Part shown: positions 9,012 through 18,487 of the stretch, piece by piece | Layout: each line of letters starts with the position of its first letter | Numbering within the stretch: the stretch's first letter is position 1 | Assembly (NCBI RefSeq): GCF_002118315.1 | Contig: NZ_MTSZ01000005.1 | Coordinates: 124,001-188,000 of the forward strand | DNA from: Kiloniella majae | GTDB lineage: Bacteria; Pseudomonadota; Alphaproteobacteria; Kiloniellales; Kiloniellaceae | Length of the DNA: 64,000 nucleotides | Direction: 5' to 3' | Program-made: the position numbers and the translations under genes | The notes under the pieces: generated by a model | Seen by the model: the letters and a program-made list of their open reading frames with translations, nothing else | Databases searched by the model: none | What the model was told of the DNA's origin: nothing

Positions 9012-10124
9012 TTAGGCAGCCTGCTCATCCAAAGCGCGAAGGAGAGCCTCGCCCATGCCTTCGGTAGAAACGATTTCACAGCCAGCAGCCATAATGTCGC
9101 CAGTACGCTTGCCAGATGCCAGAACTTTGTTCACAGCATTTTCGATCAGGTCGGCTTCATCGCCCATATCGAAGGAGTAGCGCAGGTTCATTGCAAAGGA
9201 GAGAATAGTTGCCAGCGGGTTGGCTTTGTTCTCACCAGCAATATCAGGCGCAGACCCGTGTACTGGCTCGTACATTGCTTTGCGACGACCAGCCTCATCT
9301 GTTGCACCCAAAGATGCGGATGGCAGCATACCCAGGGATCCAGTCAACATTGCTGCTGTATCAGACAACATGTCACCAAACAGGTTATCAGTCAGGATAA
9401 CATCGAACTGTTTTGGCGTACGCACCAACTGCATTGAACAGTTATCGGCATACATGTGAGACAGTTCAACATCGTCAAAGCCTTCACCATGTAACTTGGT
9501 CACTTCTTCACGCCACAACAGCCCTGATTCCATGACATTGGCTTTTTCAACAGAACAAACCCGGCTGTCGCGTTTGCGCGCGAGATCAAAGGCAACCTCT
9601 GCAACGCGGCGAATTTCAGATGTTGTGTAAACCTGCGTGTTGATACCACGACGCTCACCATTGCCAAGATCTTCGATCCCGCGTGGTTCACCGAAATAAA
9701 CACCGCCGGTTAGTTCACGCACAATCATGATATCCAGACCGGAAACCAGTTCAGGCTTGAGGGACGAGGAATCAACCAAAGCATCAAAACACAGCGCCGG
9801 ACGTAAGTTGGCAAAGAGTTCCATTTCCTTACGCAGACGCAAAAGACCGCGTTCTGGCTTGATAGAGAAATCAAGATTGTCCCATTGAGGACCACCCACA
9901 GCACCTAACAATACGGCATCGGCTTCCATCGCCTTGTCCATTGTTTCATCAGCCAGGGGAACACCGTGTTTGTCAATCGCAGAACCACCGACCAGGTCTT
10001 CGTCGATATCAAAGGTCACTGCACGACGTTTGTCCATCCAATCAACAACGCGACGTACTTCGCGCATCACTTCAGGACCGATTCCATCCCCGGGGAGAAT
10101 CAATAGATTTTTATTTGATGCCAT
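9012..10124 (-). CDS. leuB: 3-isopropylmalate dehydrogenase
   Basis: 370 aa. It oxidatively decarboxylates (2R,3S)-3-isopropylmalate with NAD+, the third step of leucine synthesis. [14 protein letters not shown] at the N-terminus, [15 protein letters not shown], the Tyr/Lys region, [10 protein letters not shown] (Mg2+-binding aspartates) and [13 protein letters not shown] are all present. The start was set at ATG 10124, with GGAAGAAG upstream. An in-frame TTG/GTG extension to 10205 adds 27 residues not typical of LeuB. It is last in leuC-leuD-leuB, 140 bp after leuD. A palindrome in that gap may affect expression. Confidence 0.97.
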   Translation of the reverse strand: MASNKNLLILPGDGIGPEVMREVRRVVDWMDKRRAVTFDIDEDLVGGSAIDKHGVPLADETMDKAMEADAVLLGAVGGPQWDNLDFSIKPERGLLRLRKEMELFANLRPALCFDALVDSSSLKPELVSGLDIMIVRELTGGVYFGEPRGIEDLGNGERRGINTQVYTTSEIRRVAEVAFDLARKRDSRVCSVEKANVMESGLLWREEVTKLHGEGFDDVELSHMYADNCSMQLVRTPKQFDVILTDNLFGDMLSDTAAMLTGSLGMLPSASLGATDEAGRRKAMYEPVHGSAPDIAGENKANPLATILSFAMNLRYSFDMGDEADLIENAVNKVLASGKRTGDIMAAGCEIVSTEGMGEALLRALDEQAA

Positions 10125-10155
10125 GTTTCTTCTTCCGAATTTAACAAAGAGAAGA

Positions 10156-10169
10156 CTGGCAATTGCCAG
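10156..10169. repeat. Short perfect palindrome between leuD and leuB
   Basis: CTGGCAATTGCCAG is a 14-bp perfect inverted repeat 32 bp upstream of the leuB start. There is no T run, so it is not an intrinsic terminator. It could be an mRNA stability or processing element, or a protein site; nothing further can be said. Confidence 0.45.
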
Positions 10170-10264
10170 CCTTTCTATAACCACAGACTCTTGAGGTAAT
10201 CTCAATAATACTTCAGAGCCTCTTCACAAAAAAATGAGGGCCATAAACGACCCCCATCAAAATA

Positions 10265-10867
10265 TTACAACCAAGGTTGCGTCGCTTTACGCTTGTTCTC
10301 GAACATATCAATATGCGCAGACTTTTCAAAAGTCAGGCCAATATCGTCCAGACCGTTCAACAAACAATGTTTGCGATGGGCATCAACCTCAAAGCTGATT
10401 GTGCCGCCATCTGGACCTTTGATTTCCTGAGTTTCCAAATCAACGGAAACCACAGCATTGGAACCGCGTTTAGCATCATCCATCAACTTGTCCACATCTT
10501 CCTGTGGCAAAGCAATCGGCAAGATACCGTTCTTGAAGCAGTTGTTGTAGAAGATATCCGCAAAGCTTGGTGCAATAACGCAGCGAATCCCCTGATCCAA
10601 CAAAGCCCACGGTGCGTGTTCACGGGAAGAACCACAGCCGAAGTTATCGCCTGTTACCAGAATTTGCGCTTCTTTATAAGCAGGTTCATCCAGTACAAAA
10701 TCAACGGGATTACCGTCTTCATCCGTACGCAATTCGTAGAACAAACCAGCTTTCAGGCCCGTCCGCTTAACAGTTTTCAAAAACTGCTTAGGGATAATCA
10801 TATCCGTATCGATGTTCACCAATGGCAAGGGAGCCGCCACAGAGGTGAGTGATGTAAACTTATCCAT
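10265..10867 (-). CDS. leuD: 3-isopropylmalate dehydratase, small subunit
   Basis: 200 aa, the usual length of proteobacterial LeuD. With LeuC it isomerises 2-isopropylmalate to 3-isopropylmalate. [14 protein letters not shown] near the N-terminus and [17 protein letters not shown] at about residue 73 are the swivel-domain motifs that contact substrate and the Fe-S cluster of LeuC. The gene follows leuC by 17 bp, so the two subunits are translated from one message. The unit leuC-leuD-leuB is in the order commonly seen in alphaproteobacteria. Confidence 0.97.
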   Translation of the reverse strand: MDKFTSLTSVAAPLPLVNIDTDMIIPKQFLKTVKRTGLKAGLFYELRTDEDGNPVDFVLDEPAYKEAQILVTGDNFGCGSSREHAPWALLDQGIRCVIAPSFADIFYNNCFKNGILPIALPQEDVDKLMDDAKRGSNAVVSVDLETQEIKGPDGGTISFEVDAHRKHCLLNGLDDIGLTFEKSAHIDMFENKRKATQPWL

Positions 10868-10884
10868 TCTCTGTAATCCTTTGC

Positions 10885-12291
10885 TTAGTCGTATTTGCGA
10901 ACATCATCAAAATGACCTGCGATAGCAGCAACCGCCGCCATAGCCGGGCTTACCAGATGCGTACGTCCACCGCGGCCCTGACGGCCTTCGAAGTTACGAT
11001 TTGATGTAGACGCGCAACGCTCGCCCGGTGACAAACGGTCAGCATTCATCGCCAGACACATGGAACAACCGGGTTCACGCCAATCAAAGCCAGCTTCGGT
11101 AAAGATCTCATCCAGACCTTCTTCTTCCGCCTGAATTTTAACCAAACCAGATCCGGGAACAATCATGGCATAAACGCTATCGGAAACCTTACGGCCTTTT
11201 GCGATACGTGCCACTTCGCGTAAGTCTTCAATGCGACCGTTGGTGCAAGATCCGATAAAGACTTTATCAATGGCAATATCTTTGATCGCCTGACCTGCTT
11301 TGAGATCCATATACTCAAGAGAACGCTCAATTGCAGATTTTTTGTTTTCGTCACGCCCATCAGATGGCGCAGGAACAACCGCTGAAATACCAACCACGTC
11401 TTCCGGCGATGTGCCCCAGGTAACCTGTGGTTCGATATCTGCGGCCTTAATGATAACTTCCTTATCATAAGTCGCACCTTCGTCAGAAGGCAGAGTTTTC
11501 CAGTACTCAACAGCCTGTTCCCAGTTACCCGCTTTCGGGGCCATTGGGCGACCTTTGATATATTCAAATGTTGTCTCATCAGGAGCAATCAGACCCGCGC
11601 GCGCGCCAGCTTCAATTGACATGTTACAGATCGTCATACGGCCTTCCATGGAAAGCTTGCGCATGGCTTCACCAGCATACTCAATCACATAACCTGTACC
11701 ACCCGCAGTACCAATCACACCAATAATGTGCAGCACCATGTCTTTCGCGGTAACACCTGGCAGCAAATCACCTTCGACAGTGATGCGCATTGTTTTGGCT
11801 GGTTTCTGGATCAGCGTTTGCGTCGCCAGAACATGTTCAACTTCGGATGTACCGATACCAAAGGCAAGAGAACCGAATGCACCGTGCGTCGCCGTGTGAC
11901 TGTCACCACAAACAATTGTCATGCCCGGCAGAGTGAAGCCCTGCTCTGGGCCAATAATGTGTACAACACCCTGACGAACATCATCCATACCAAAAAGCTG
12001 CACGCCAAACTCTTCACAGTTACTGGAAAGCGTTTCAACCTGAATACGACTTTCTTCGTCGGCAATTCCCTGTGCGCGACCAGATGTTGGTACGTTGTGA
12101 TCGGGAACAGCAAGTGTGTTTTCCGGGCGGCGAACTTTACGGCCAGCCATACGAAGTCCTTCAAAGGCCTGCGGGCTTGTGACTTCGTGTACCAGATGGC
12201 GATCAATATAAAGCAAACAGGTGCCGTCTTCCTGACGGTCAACCAGATGGCTATCCCAAATCTTTTCGAAAAGGGTACGCGGGTTACTCAT
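10885..12291 (-). CDS. leuC: 3-isopropylmalate dehydratase, large subunit
   Basis: 468 aa, aconitase family. The 4Fe-4S cluster ligands are seen in [13 protein letters not shown] and in [25 protein letters not shown] is the aconitase signature near residue 130. It is the first structural gene of the leucine operon, with RBS GAGGACGATGTTAGG before ATG 12291. Upstream, at 12376-12420, is a possible 14-residue leader peptide with four leucines and alternative hairpins. Control by leucyl-tRNA supply is therefore plausible though unproven. Confidence 0.97.
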   Translation of the reverse strand: MSNPRTLFEKIWDSHLVDRQEDGTCLLYIDRHLVHEVTSPQAFEGLRMAGRKVRRPENTLAVPDHNVPTSGRAQGIADEESRIQVETLSSNCEEFGVQLFGMDDVRQGVVHIIGPEQGFTLPGMTIVCGDSHTATHGAFGSLAFGIGTSEVEHVLATQTLIQKPAKTMRITVEGDLLPGVTAKDMVLHIIGVIGTAGGTGYVIEYAGEAMRKLSMEGRMTICNMSIEAGARAGLIAPDETTFEYIKGRPMAPKAGNWEQAVEYWKTLPSDEGATYDKEVIIKAADIEPQVTWGTSPEDVVGISAVVPAPSDGRDENKKSAIERSLEYMDLKAGQAIKDIAIDKVFIGSCTNGRIEDLREVARIAKGRKVSDSVYAMIVPGSGLVKIQAEEEGLDEIFTEAGFDWREPGCSMCLAMNADRLSPGERCASTSNRNFEGRQGRGGRTHLVSPAMAAVAAIAGHFDDVRKYD

Positions 12292-12375
12292 CCTAACATC
12301 GTCCTCGTATATTTAACTGCGTATTTTGGGGCGGCCATTCCTGCCTAAACAGGTCCTGACGACGAGGCTGAACCT

Positions 12376-12420
12376 CTAACAGCGGCCAAGCAGTCTTCTT
12401 ACTAGTTTCGCGCGGAGCAT
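12376..12420 (-). CDS. Candidate leu leader peptide (14 aa, 4 Leu)
   Basis: ATG at 12420 opens a 14-codon frame reading MLRAKLVRRLLGRC before TAG. The leucines use CTC, CTA, CTG and CTT. GGAAG lies four bases upstream of the ATG. It ends 84 bp before leuC. Leader peptides rich in the end-product amino acid, placed just upstream of biosynthetic operons, are the hallmark of translation-dependent attenuation. Against it: no terminator hairpin with a U run is visible between the leader and leuC, so the mechanism would have to be translational or Rho-dependent. The leucine count could also be chance in so short a frame. Confidence 0.45.
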   Translation of the reverse strand: MLRAKLVRRLLGRC

Positions 12421-12438
12421 AGCGCTTCCGCAGTGCGG
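12412..12438 (-). promoter_or_regulatory. Mutually exclusive hairpins over the leu leader ribosome site
   Basis: On the minus strand CCGCACTGCGG (12428-12438) forms one small hairpin. GCGGA...TCCGC (12412-12431), which encloses the leader ATG, forms another. They share bases 12428-12431 and cannot form together, and both cover the GGAAG ribosome site. This is suggestive of a switch upstream of leuC. Stems are only five base pairs, so the call is tentative. Confidence 0.35.
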
Positions 12439-12800
12439 CGAAAAGTCCTTTAGAACGATTGAATCTGTTTTTATGACGATTCTATAAGAAAATTTCACTT
12501 TTTGACTGTAAATCACATACTTTATACAGAGCTCAATTGTTCAACTTTCAAAAAATCGCTATTTTTATGCTCTGCTCTCCTCACGGGAAAAGTGAGTTCT
12601 CTGTGAGGAAAAATTGGTGCAAGAACATATAATTACCCGACATTCTCACGATCATTGACCATTTATGCCACAGGATTGTTACTGGACGAACACTCACCAA
12701 ATGGCCTCAGTCTGCCCATAATAAGTACATAAGTTCATGACAATGTGTTTTCAAACTAGGTTTTCACTTAGGTTTTGGCAAAAAATGGGAGTTCATTTAT
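12439..12800. other. Intergenic region between leu leader and DUF547 gene
   Basis: About 360 bp, AT-rich around 12480-12570. It must hold the divergent promoters for leuC (minus) and the DUF547 gene (plus). Candidate boxes such as TTGACT at about 12502 (plus) are visible, but spacing to TATA-like sequence is imperfect. No RNA gene, repeat or credible ORF is seen. Confidence 0.5.
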
Positions 12801-13691
12801 ATGGCCAGTTTTACACAGAGATTCTCCAGGCAACTGGCTGTGCCCCTGGCCCTGATAATACTGGTGTTCACCAGTGGCTTCAGCCCCTTCGAGTCGCTTT
12901 TTGCTCCAAGCTCAAACCTTATCCCTCGTTGGGCAGACTTTAGTGCGGAGAGCACAGAAGCGGTCAATCAAAATGAATGGAACGTCTTCATCCAGAAATA
13001 CCGTGAAGAAAACTATGACGGTATCGCGCGGATCGCCTATCACAGAGTGAGCTTTAATGACCAACTGGCGCTCAAGGAGCATCTGAAATACCTGCAAAAC
13101 ATCAAAGTCAGCAATCTTAACAGAGACCAACAACTTGCCTATTGGGTTAATCTCTACAATGCGGCAACCGTAAATCTGATTCTGGAACACATGCCTGTAG
13201 AAAGTATCCGGGATATCAATATTTCCCCCGGACTATTTGCATCAGGCCCATGGGGGAAAAAGATTCTCCGCATCGAAGGTGAGAAAGTCTCTCTTAATGA
13301 TATCGAACACGGTATTCTGCGCCCGGGCTGGAAAGATCCACGTATTCACTACGTGCTCAACTGCGCATCTTTGGGCTGCCCTGACCTGCCAAAAGAAGTC
13401 ATCACTGCGGCAGAATATGATGCCCAACTAACGGCTGCAGCCCGACGCTTCATTGATCACCCACGTGCCGTAAACATCGGCGATAATAACGAGGCGGTTG
13501 TTTCCAGTATCTATGTCTGGTTCAAAGAAGACTTTGGCGGCAGTGATGCATCGGTACTGGATCACCTGCGTACTTACGCATCGAAAGAACGTCAAAAAGA
13601 GCTCATGAAAATCCGCTCTATCGACAACCATACTTATGATTGGGACTTGAATTCTGTTCCTGTTGTCGCCACTGCCTCAACTGGATCTTAA
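12801..13691 (+). CDS. DUF547 domain protein, exported
   Basis: 296 aa. The N-terminus has basic residues followed by a hydrophobic segment (LAVPLALIILVFTSGF), which looks like a signal peptide or membrane anchor. The DUF547 domain spans about 90-235. It is marked by YWVNLYNAATVNLIL, by HGILRPGWKDPRIHYVLNCASLGCP with two conserved cysteines, and by FIDHPRAV. DUF547 proteins are widespread, mostly periplasmic and of unknown biochemical role. The gene is alone on the plus strand between two minus-strand operons and ends at a strong bidirectional terminator. Confidence 0.85.
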   Translation: MASFTQRFSRQLAVPLALIILVFTSGFSPFESLFAPSSNLIPRWADFSAESTEAVNQNEWNVFIQKYREENYDGIARIAYHRVSFNDQLALKEHLKYLQNIKVSNLNRDQQLAYWVNLYNAATVNLILEHMPVESIRDINISPGLFASGPWGKKILRIEGEKVSLNDIEHGILRPGWKDPRIHYVLNCASLGCPDLPKEVITAAEYDAQLTAAARRFIDHPRAVNIGDNNEAVVSSIYVWFKEDFGGSDASVLDHLRTYASKERQKELMKIRSIDNHTYDWDLNSVPVVATASTGS

Positions 13692-13740
13692 TAAGTCTTT
13701 CTTGTCATCAGCACAGACTTTCCCCTGAGGATCTGCATAA

Positions 13741-13774
13741 ACAAAAGAGGGTGCCATTAGGCACCCTCTTTTGT
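13741..13774. terminator. Bidirectional terminator between DUF547 gene and rplS
   Basis: A perfect 15-bp stem ACAAAAGAGGGTGCC/GGCACCCTCTTTTGT with a 4-base loop. The A-rich left arm and T-rich right arm allow termination in both directions, serving the DUF547 gene (plus) and the rplS operon (minus). Confidence 0.93.
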
Positions 13775-13820
13775 AACTCCTGATCGACGAGAAAGCTCTT
13801 CGTCGACAGTCTCGAACCGC

Positions 13821-14249
13821 TTACTTTTTAGCAGCGGCCTTAGCAGCAGCTTTATCAGCGCGATCCGCAGCAGCAGCTTTACCAGCAGCACCGGTTGTTT
13901 TTTCTGCGATACGTGCAGATTTACCACGACGGCCACGTAGGTAGTAAAGTTTCGCACGACGCACATCACCGCGACGAACCAACTCGACTGAATCAACACG
14001 TGGGCTGTAAAGTGGGAATACACGCTCAACGCCTTCACCGTAAGAAATCTTACGAACAGTGAAAGAAGAGTTCAGACCAGCATTTTTACGTGCGATACAT
14101 ACGCCTTCAAATGCCTGGATACGCTCGCGTGTACCCTCAACAACTTTTACGTTTACGCGGACGGTATCACCAGCAGCAAACTCGGTAACTTTTTTGCCAT
14201 CTGTAAGTTTGGCAACCTGATCAGCTTCCAGCTTCTCGATTACATTCAT
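13821..14249 (-). CDS. rplS: 50S ribosomal protein L19
   Basis: 142 aa. L19 sits at the 30S-50S interface. [29 protein letters not shown] and the [28 protein letters not shown] region (cited in part) are characteristic. The C-terminus has a long Ala/Lys-rich tail, common in alphaproteobacterial L19. The start was set at ATG 14249 with GAGGAT upstream; a longer start at 14267 adds an atypical MVEDRN. It is the last gene of rpsP-rimM-trmD-rplS and is followed by a strong terminator. Confidence 0.97.
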   Translation of the reverse strand: MNVIEKLEADQVAKLTDGKKVTEFAAGDTVRVNVKVVEGTRERIQAFEGVCIARKNAGLNSSFTVRKISYGEGVERVFPLYSPRVDSVELVRRGDVRRAKLYYLRGRRGKSARIAEKTTGAAGKAAAADRADKAAAKAAAKK

Positions 14250-14306
14250 GTTTCTATCCTCTACCATTCTATTGGGGCCAATGACCCGTTTAACTTTTCA
14301 ACGGAC

Positions 14307-15038
14307 CTATCGGCCCAGTTTGGTATCGTTACGTTTATCCAGGTACTTTTCCCATAAATCCGGGCGTCGTTCCCTGGTAATCTTTTCCGCCTGTTCCTGG
14401 CGCCACTGCTTTATCTTTCCATGGTGACCAGAGGAAAGAACCTCGGGCACCTTGCGATCTTGCCATTCGGCAGGTCGCGTATAGAGCGGATATTCCAGCA
14501 ACCCAGTTTCAAACGATTCTTCGTCTGCGGATTCCTTGTTTCCCATAACCCCCGGCAATAACCTGATGACAGCATCCATAAGGATTAATGCCGCCTGTTC
14601 ACCACCGGACAGGATGTAATCACCAACCGAAACCTCTATCACTTCACGCGCGTCCAACACCCGCTGATCGATCCCTTCGTAACGCCCACACAAGAGAGTT
14701 ACCCCGGGTCCTGCCGCTAACTCTTTGACCAGTTTCTGGTCCAAAAGCCGTCCGCGCGGCGAGAGATAGATAACCGGACCGGCATTGCCAGCCACAGAGT
14801 CCAAAGCTGCATCAACAATATCAGGACGCATTACCAAACCAGCACCTCCCCCAAAGGGGATAGCATCAACAGTACGGTGTTTATCATACGCAAAATTGCG
14901 AATGTCCACCCTTTCCAACTCCCAGATCCCTTTTTCAAGGGCCTTGCCCGCCAGGGATAATCCCAGTGAGCCCGGAAACATTTCCGGATGGAGCGAAAGT
15001 ACTGTTGCTTTCCAGTTGGCTGTCACGCTATCCAACAT
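14307..15038 (-). CDS. trmD: tRNA (guanine-37-N1)-methyltransferase
   Basis: 243 aa from ATG 15038 (a TTG at 15050 gives four more residues). It methylates G37 of tRNAs with a G next to the anticodon, preventing +1 frameshifts. The SPOUT trefoil knot shows in [13 protein letters not shown] and [28 protein letters not shown] is the conserved N-terminal loop. The N-terminal [18 protein letters not shown] is typical of alphaproteobacterial TrmD. It lies between rimM and rplS, the standard order. Confidence 0.97.
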   Translation of the reverse strand: MLDSVTANWKATVLSLHPEMFPGSLGLSLAGKALEKGIWELERVDIRNFAYDKHRTVDAIPFGGGAGLVMRPDIVDAALDSVAGNAGPVIYLSPRGRLLDQKLVKELAAGPGVTLLCGRYEGIDQRVLDAREVIEVSVGDYILSGGEQAALILMDAVIRLLPGVMGNKESADEESFETGLLEYPLYTRPAEWQDRKVPEVLSSGHHGKIKQWRQEQAEKITRERRPDLWEKYLDKRNDTKLGR

Positions 15039-15093
15039 CCTGTCGAGCAACCCGGTTTGAAAGACATGGAAAGAAGATCACAGATCTTGATCC

Positions 15094-15618
15094 CTAGTCT
15101 TCCCGACCCAGAACAACTTCGGGCATATCAACTACGATACGTTGCCCTTCGAGGTCCACAACCGGCACAGAGCTTTCAGTAAAGCTGACCATTTCCGATT
15201 GTCCACTATCACTGACAAATTCAAGAATATCCCCAGCGCCAAAATCGAAGACACCTTTTACAGTACCAAGAGCCACTCCCTGAGCGTTCTCGACCTTAAG
15301 GCCTACGAGATCAGAATAGTAATATTCGTCGTCTTCTGTCAGTTTCGGTAGAAGATCACGGTTAACATACAATTTTGTTCCTCGCATTTCTTGGGCGCGA
15401 TCACGATCTTTCACACCCTCAATTCGCGTAAGAACAGTACCCTTGGCCTGGCCTGTTACGGTAATTTTGAGACGGTTGCCCGCATCATCCGTCACCGGTC
15501 CAAATGCCGCCACGTCTTCAGGAATTTCGGTGTAGCTTTTGACCTTCACACCACCACGCACTCCGTGCGCGCCAGCGATCACACCTACACAAATTCTATC
15601 TTCGTGGTTTGAAGCCAT
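15094..15618 (-). CDS. rimM: Ribosome maturation factor RimM
   Basis: 174 aa. RimM binds S19 and assists maturation of the 30S head. The N-terminal RimM barrel begins CVGVIAGAHGVRGGVKVKSYT. The C-terminal PRC-barrel shows YYSDLVGLKVEN, DFGAGDILEF and a conserved ending (VVDLEGQRIVVDMPE). It lies 27 bp after rpsP and 55 bp before trmD in the ribosomal operon. Confidence 0.96.
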   Translation of the reverse strand: MASNHEDRICVGVIAGAHGVRGGVKVKSYTEIPEDVAAFGPVTDDAGNRLKITVTGQAKGTVLTRIEGVKDRDRAQEMRGTKLYVNRDLLPKLTEDDEYYYSDLVGLKVENAQGVALGTVKGVFDFGAGDILEFVSDSGQSEMVSFTESSVPVVDLEGQRIVVDMPEVVLGRED

Positions 15619-15645
15619 GAGCTAAGAAATCCTAAGTTCGCCGAA

Positions 15646-16035
15646 TTACTCAGCTGCGCTTTCTTCAGAAGCTGCAGCAGCTTCTTCAGCAGCTGCTTCT
15701 GCAGCCATACGCTTTTCTTCCAGACGCTCTTTTGCTTTCGCTTTCATCTGGTTTTTCTTGGTCTGTTCTGGAACAGCACGCTTTTCAGCGAGACCAAGAT
15801 TACCTAGGAAACGCGCAACGCGATCTGTAGGCTGAGCACCAGTTGACAACCAGTATTTAGCGCGATCTTCGTCCAGGATCAGACGCTCTGGGTGGTCTTT
15901 TGGTACCATTGGGTTATAGGCGCCAATCTTTTCGATGAAGCGACCATCACGTGGAGCGCGAGCGTCCGCAACTACGATACGGTAGTATGGACGTTTTTTG
16001 GCGCCGCCACGGGCTAGGCGAATTTTTACAGCCAT
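15646..16035 (-). CDS. rpsP: 30S ribosomal protein S16
   Basis: 129 aa. The N-terminus [19 protein letters not shown] and the block [14 protein letters not shown] are the S16 signature. The last 45 residues form a Lys/Glu/Ala-rich tail longer than in E. coli, a usual feature of this class. It follows ffh by 73 bp and starts the rpsP-rimM-trmD-rplS unit. Confidence 0.97.
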   Translation of the reverse strand: MAVKIRLARGGAKKRPYYRIVVADARAPRDGRFIEKIGAYNPMVPKDHPERLILDEDRAKYWLSTGAQPTDRVARFLGNLGLAEKRAVPEQTKKNQMKAKAKERLEEKRMAAEAAAEEAAAASEESAAE

Positions 16036-16108
16036 TTCAGTTCCTCTTGTTAAACACTAAACTTAATAATACTCAATTTATTCAGAAGCACTCTTTCGCA
16101 GGTTTCCC

Positions 16109-17479
16109 TTATTTAGGAAAACCCATCCCAGGAGGCATCAGGTTTTGCAACCCACCCCGCATCATGCCTTTCTTGCCCATCTTCTGGACCTTCTTCATCA
16201 TGCGGGCAGCTTCCTGCTGTTGCTTTAGAAGCTTGTTCACATCCTGAACCGATGTCCCGGAACCATTCGCAATGCGGGTTCTCCGCTTTGCCTTGATAAC
16301 TTCCGGTTTTTCGCGTTCATGAGGTGTCATGGATGAAATGATGGCCAATTGACGATTGATAATCTTGTCGTCGACCTTGGCATCTTTCAGTTTCTTCATC
16401 TGGGCGGAATTCATACCTGGAAGCATGTTCAACAGGCTCGACATGCCACCCATTTTTTGCATTTGTTTAAGCTGAGACGCCAAGTCGTTCAGATCAAACT
16501 TACCCTTCTTCATTTTCTTGGCAAGTTTAGCAGCTTCTTCCTCTTCAAAGGATTCAGCAGCTTTTTCAACCAAGGAAACCACATCGCCCATACCCAGAAT
16601 ACGAGAGGCAACACGGGAAGGGTGGAAATCTTCTAGCTCTTCAAGCTTTTCACCGACACCGATCAACTTGATCGGACAACCGGTTACAGCGCGCATGGAC
16701 AAGGCCGCGCCACCGCGAGCATCACCATCCATACGGGTCATCACGATACCGCTCAGACCAATTTTCTGATTAAAAGTATCAGCAACATTGACTGCATCCT
16801 GACCGGTCATCGCATCCGCAACCAGCAATGTTTCTGCTGGCTTGGCCGCATCCCGGACAGTTGCGACTTCGGCCATCAACTCTTCGTCGATAGCCAGACG
16901 CCCTGCCGTATCGAGCATTACAACATCGAAACCTTCGAGTGCACCAGTCTGAACAGCACGCTTAGCGATAGCCACAGGCTGTTCACCAGGCACAATGTTC
17001 AAGGTTCTCACGCCAATCTGCGCACCAAGGACAGCGAGCTGTTCTTGTGCTGCTGGACGGCGAACGTCGAGAGAAGCCATTAAGACTTTCTTGCGTTCTT
17101 TTTCGTTCAAGCGTTTAGAGATCTTAGCCGTAGATGTCGTCTTACCGGATCCTTGCAGACCGACCATCATAATAACGGCTGGCGGTGTCACTTGTAGATT
17201 AAGGGCAACGTGATCAGCCCCCAACATCTCGCTGAGCTGATCGTTGACGATCTTTACAACCATCTGACCCGGGGTCACGGATTTCAGAACATCCTGCCCG
17301 ACAGCTTCAACCCTTACCTTTTCGATAAAGTCTTTGACCACAGGCAACGCCACATCAGCTTCAAGCAAAGCAACACGCACTTCGCGCAGAGCAGCTGTAA
17401 CATCAGCCTCGCTCAATGCACCACGGCGCTTCAGCTTGTCAAAGACTGATCCCAGACGATCCTGTAAGCTATCGAACAT
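16109..17479 (-). CDS. ffh: Signal recognition particle protein Ffh
   Basis: 456 aa. The N domain (residues 1-85) and GTPase G domain carry GLQGSGKTTSTAK (P-loop), MLDTAGRLAIDEEL and the TRMDGDARGGAALS loop. The C-terminal M domain is methionine-rich (MQKMGGMSSLLNMLPGM) and binds SRP RNA and signal peptides. ATG 17479 was chosen, with GAGGAA upstream; an in-frame extension to 17548 adds 23 residues that do not fit the family. It is divergent from the plus-strand unit that carries ftsY, its receptor, about 4 kb away. Confidence 0.97.
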   Translation of the reverse strand: MFDSLQDRLGSVFDKLKRRGALSEADVTAALREVRVALLEADVALPVVKDFIEKVRVEAVGQDVLKSVTPGQMVVKIVNDQLSEMLGADHVALNLQVTPPAVIMMVGLQGSGKTTSTAKISKRLNEKERKKVLMASLDVRRPAAQEQLAVLGAQIGVRTLNIVPGEQPVAIAKRAVQTGALEGFDVVMLDTAGRLAIDEELMAEVATVRDAAKPAETLLVADAMTGQDAVNVADTFNQKIGLSGIVMTRMDGDARGGAALSMRAVTGCPIKLIGVGEKLEELEDFHPSRVASRILGMGDVVSLVEKAAESFEEEEAAKLAKKMKKGKFDLNDLASQLKQMQKMGGMSSLLNMLPGMNSAQMKKLKDAKVDDKIINRQLAIISSMTPHEREKPEVIKAKRRTRIANGSGTSVQDVNKLLKQQQEAARMMKKVQKMGKKGMMRGGLQNLMPPGMGFPK

Positions 17480-17884
17480 ACTGTTCCTCTTTTCCTCAAT
17501 CATCCAGCCAACATGGCTGAAAACGGTAATCACAAAGGCCAAACGCAATTTACGCCAGTGCGCGATACTCGCGGACTGGCGGAGCTCCTTAGAGCTTATG
17601 CACTTAACTTTTGCAGATATTTGAGCGGAACGTATAAAAAACCCACGTGAAGGTCAAGCTTTTTCAGCGACTCAGTGCAATCGGAGCCACGTTTTCTCTC
17701 TTGCTGGAGTCGCCAAGTGTCATACTGACAAGAAATACAATCACTCGTCAGTTGCCATTTACCTCGCCCCGTCTAATTATAGGCCACAAATAAATAACAA
17801 GAAAACAACGGCTTCTGATACCCGAATGCGGATTTCATACCCCAGTTACAACAAGAACACATCCGTTTCGGGCGAAGATTCGGC

Positions 17885-18337
17885 ATGTTAGAAGTTAAGG
17901 TAAAAACACAGCCAATCAGAAAACTGTATGACTATTGGCTCAGCAAGGCTTCTCCGGACAAATTACCGGCCAGGCACGATATAGATCCTGCTGAAATGGC
18001 TGATTTTCTTCCGCATCTAATATTGCTTGATGTACAAACGTCACCACTTGACTTTCGATACAGGTTGATTGGCACCCATATCTCAGCCTATCTAAGGAAT
18101 GATCACACCAATCATTGGATGAGTACTCTGGACCATCAAAAACCCCCGAGCAGGATATGGGACAACTGCAAACAAGCCGTTGAAACAGCGCAACCAATCT
18201 ACCCAAGTACTCCCTATGTCGGCCCCAAAAAAGATATCGTTGAGATGGAAGACCTTATTCTTCCTCTTGCCAGGGACGGTGTAAATGTTGACATGCTGCT
18301 GGTCGGCGTCACATACACAAGAAAATCAGCCCCCTGA
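17885..18337 (+). CDS. PAS_5-family single-domain protein
   Basis: 150 aa. The pattern matches the PAS_5 (formerly DUF1457) family: a helical start (IRKLYDYWLSKASPDKLPARHDIDP), EMADFLPHLILLDV, FRYRLIGTHI and a C-terminal strand with LILPLARDGVNVDMLLVGV. Proteins of this group are common in Rhodospirillales and are presumed sensory, but no output domain is attached and no ligand is known. It stands alone in front of dapF, 150 bp away. There is no signal peptide, so it should be cytosolic. Confidence 0.8.
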   Translation: MLEVKVKTQPIRKLYDYWLSKASPDKLPARHDIDPAEMADFLPHLILLDVQTSPLDFRYRLIGTHISAYLRNDHTNHWMSTLDHQKPPSRIWDNCKQAVETAQPIYPSTPYVGPKKDIVEMEDLILPLARDGVNVDMLLVGVTYTRKSAP

Positions 18338-18487
18338 TTTAACAACCTGATAAGAAGTCCTCTGTTTCTGCAGTTTCTTTAGAGGCTTTTAAATAGACAG
18401 TTTTCTCTCTATCTTATAACTCATTAAACAATCCGATACCTTTGGTGGCGAAGAACGCCGATAAATGACGTCATAAGAGAGCACACG

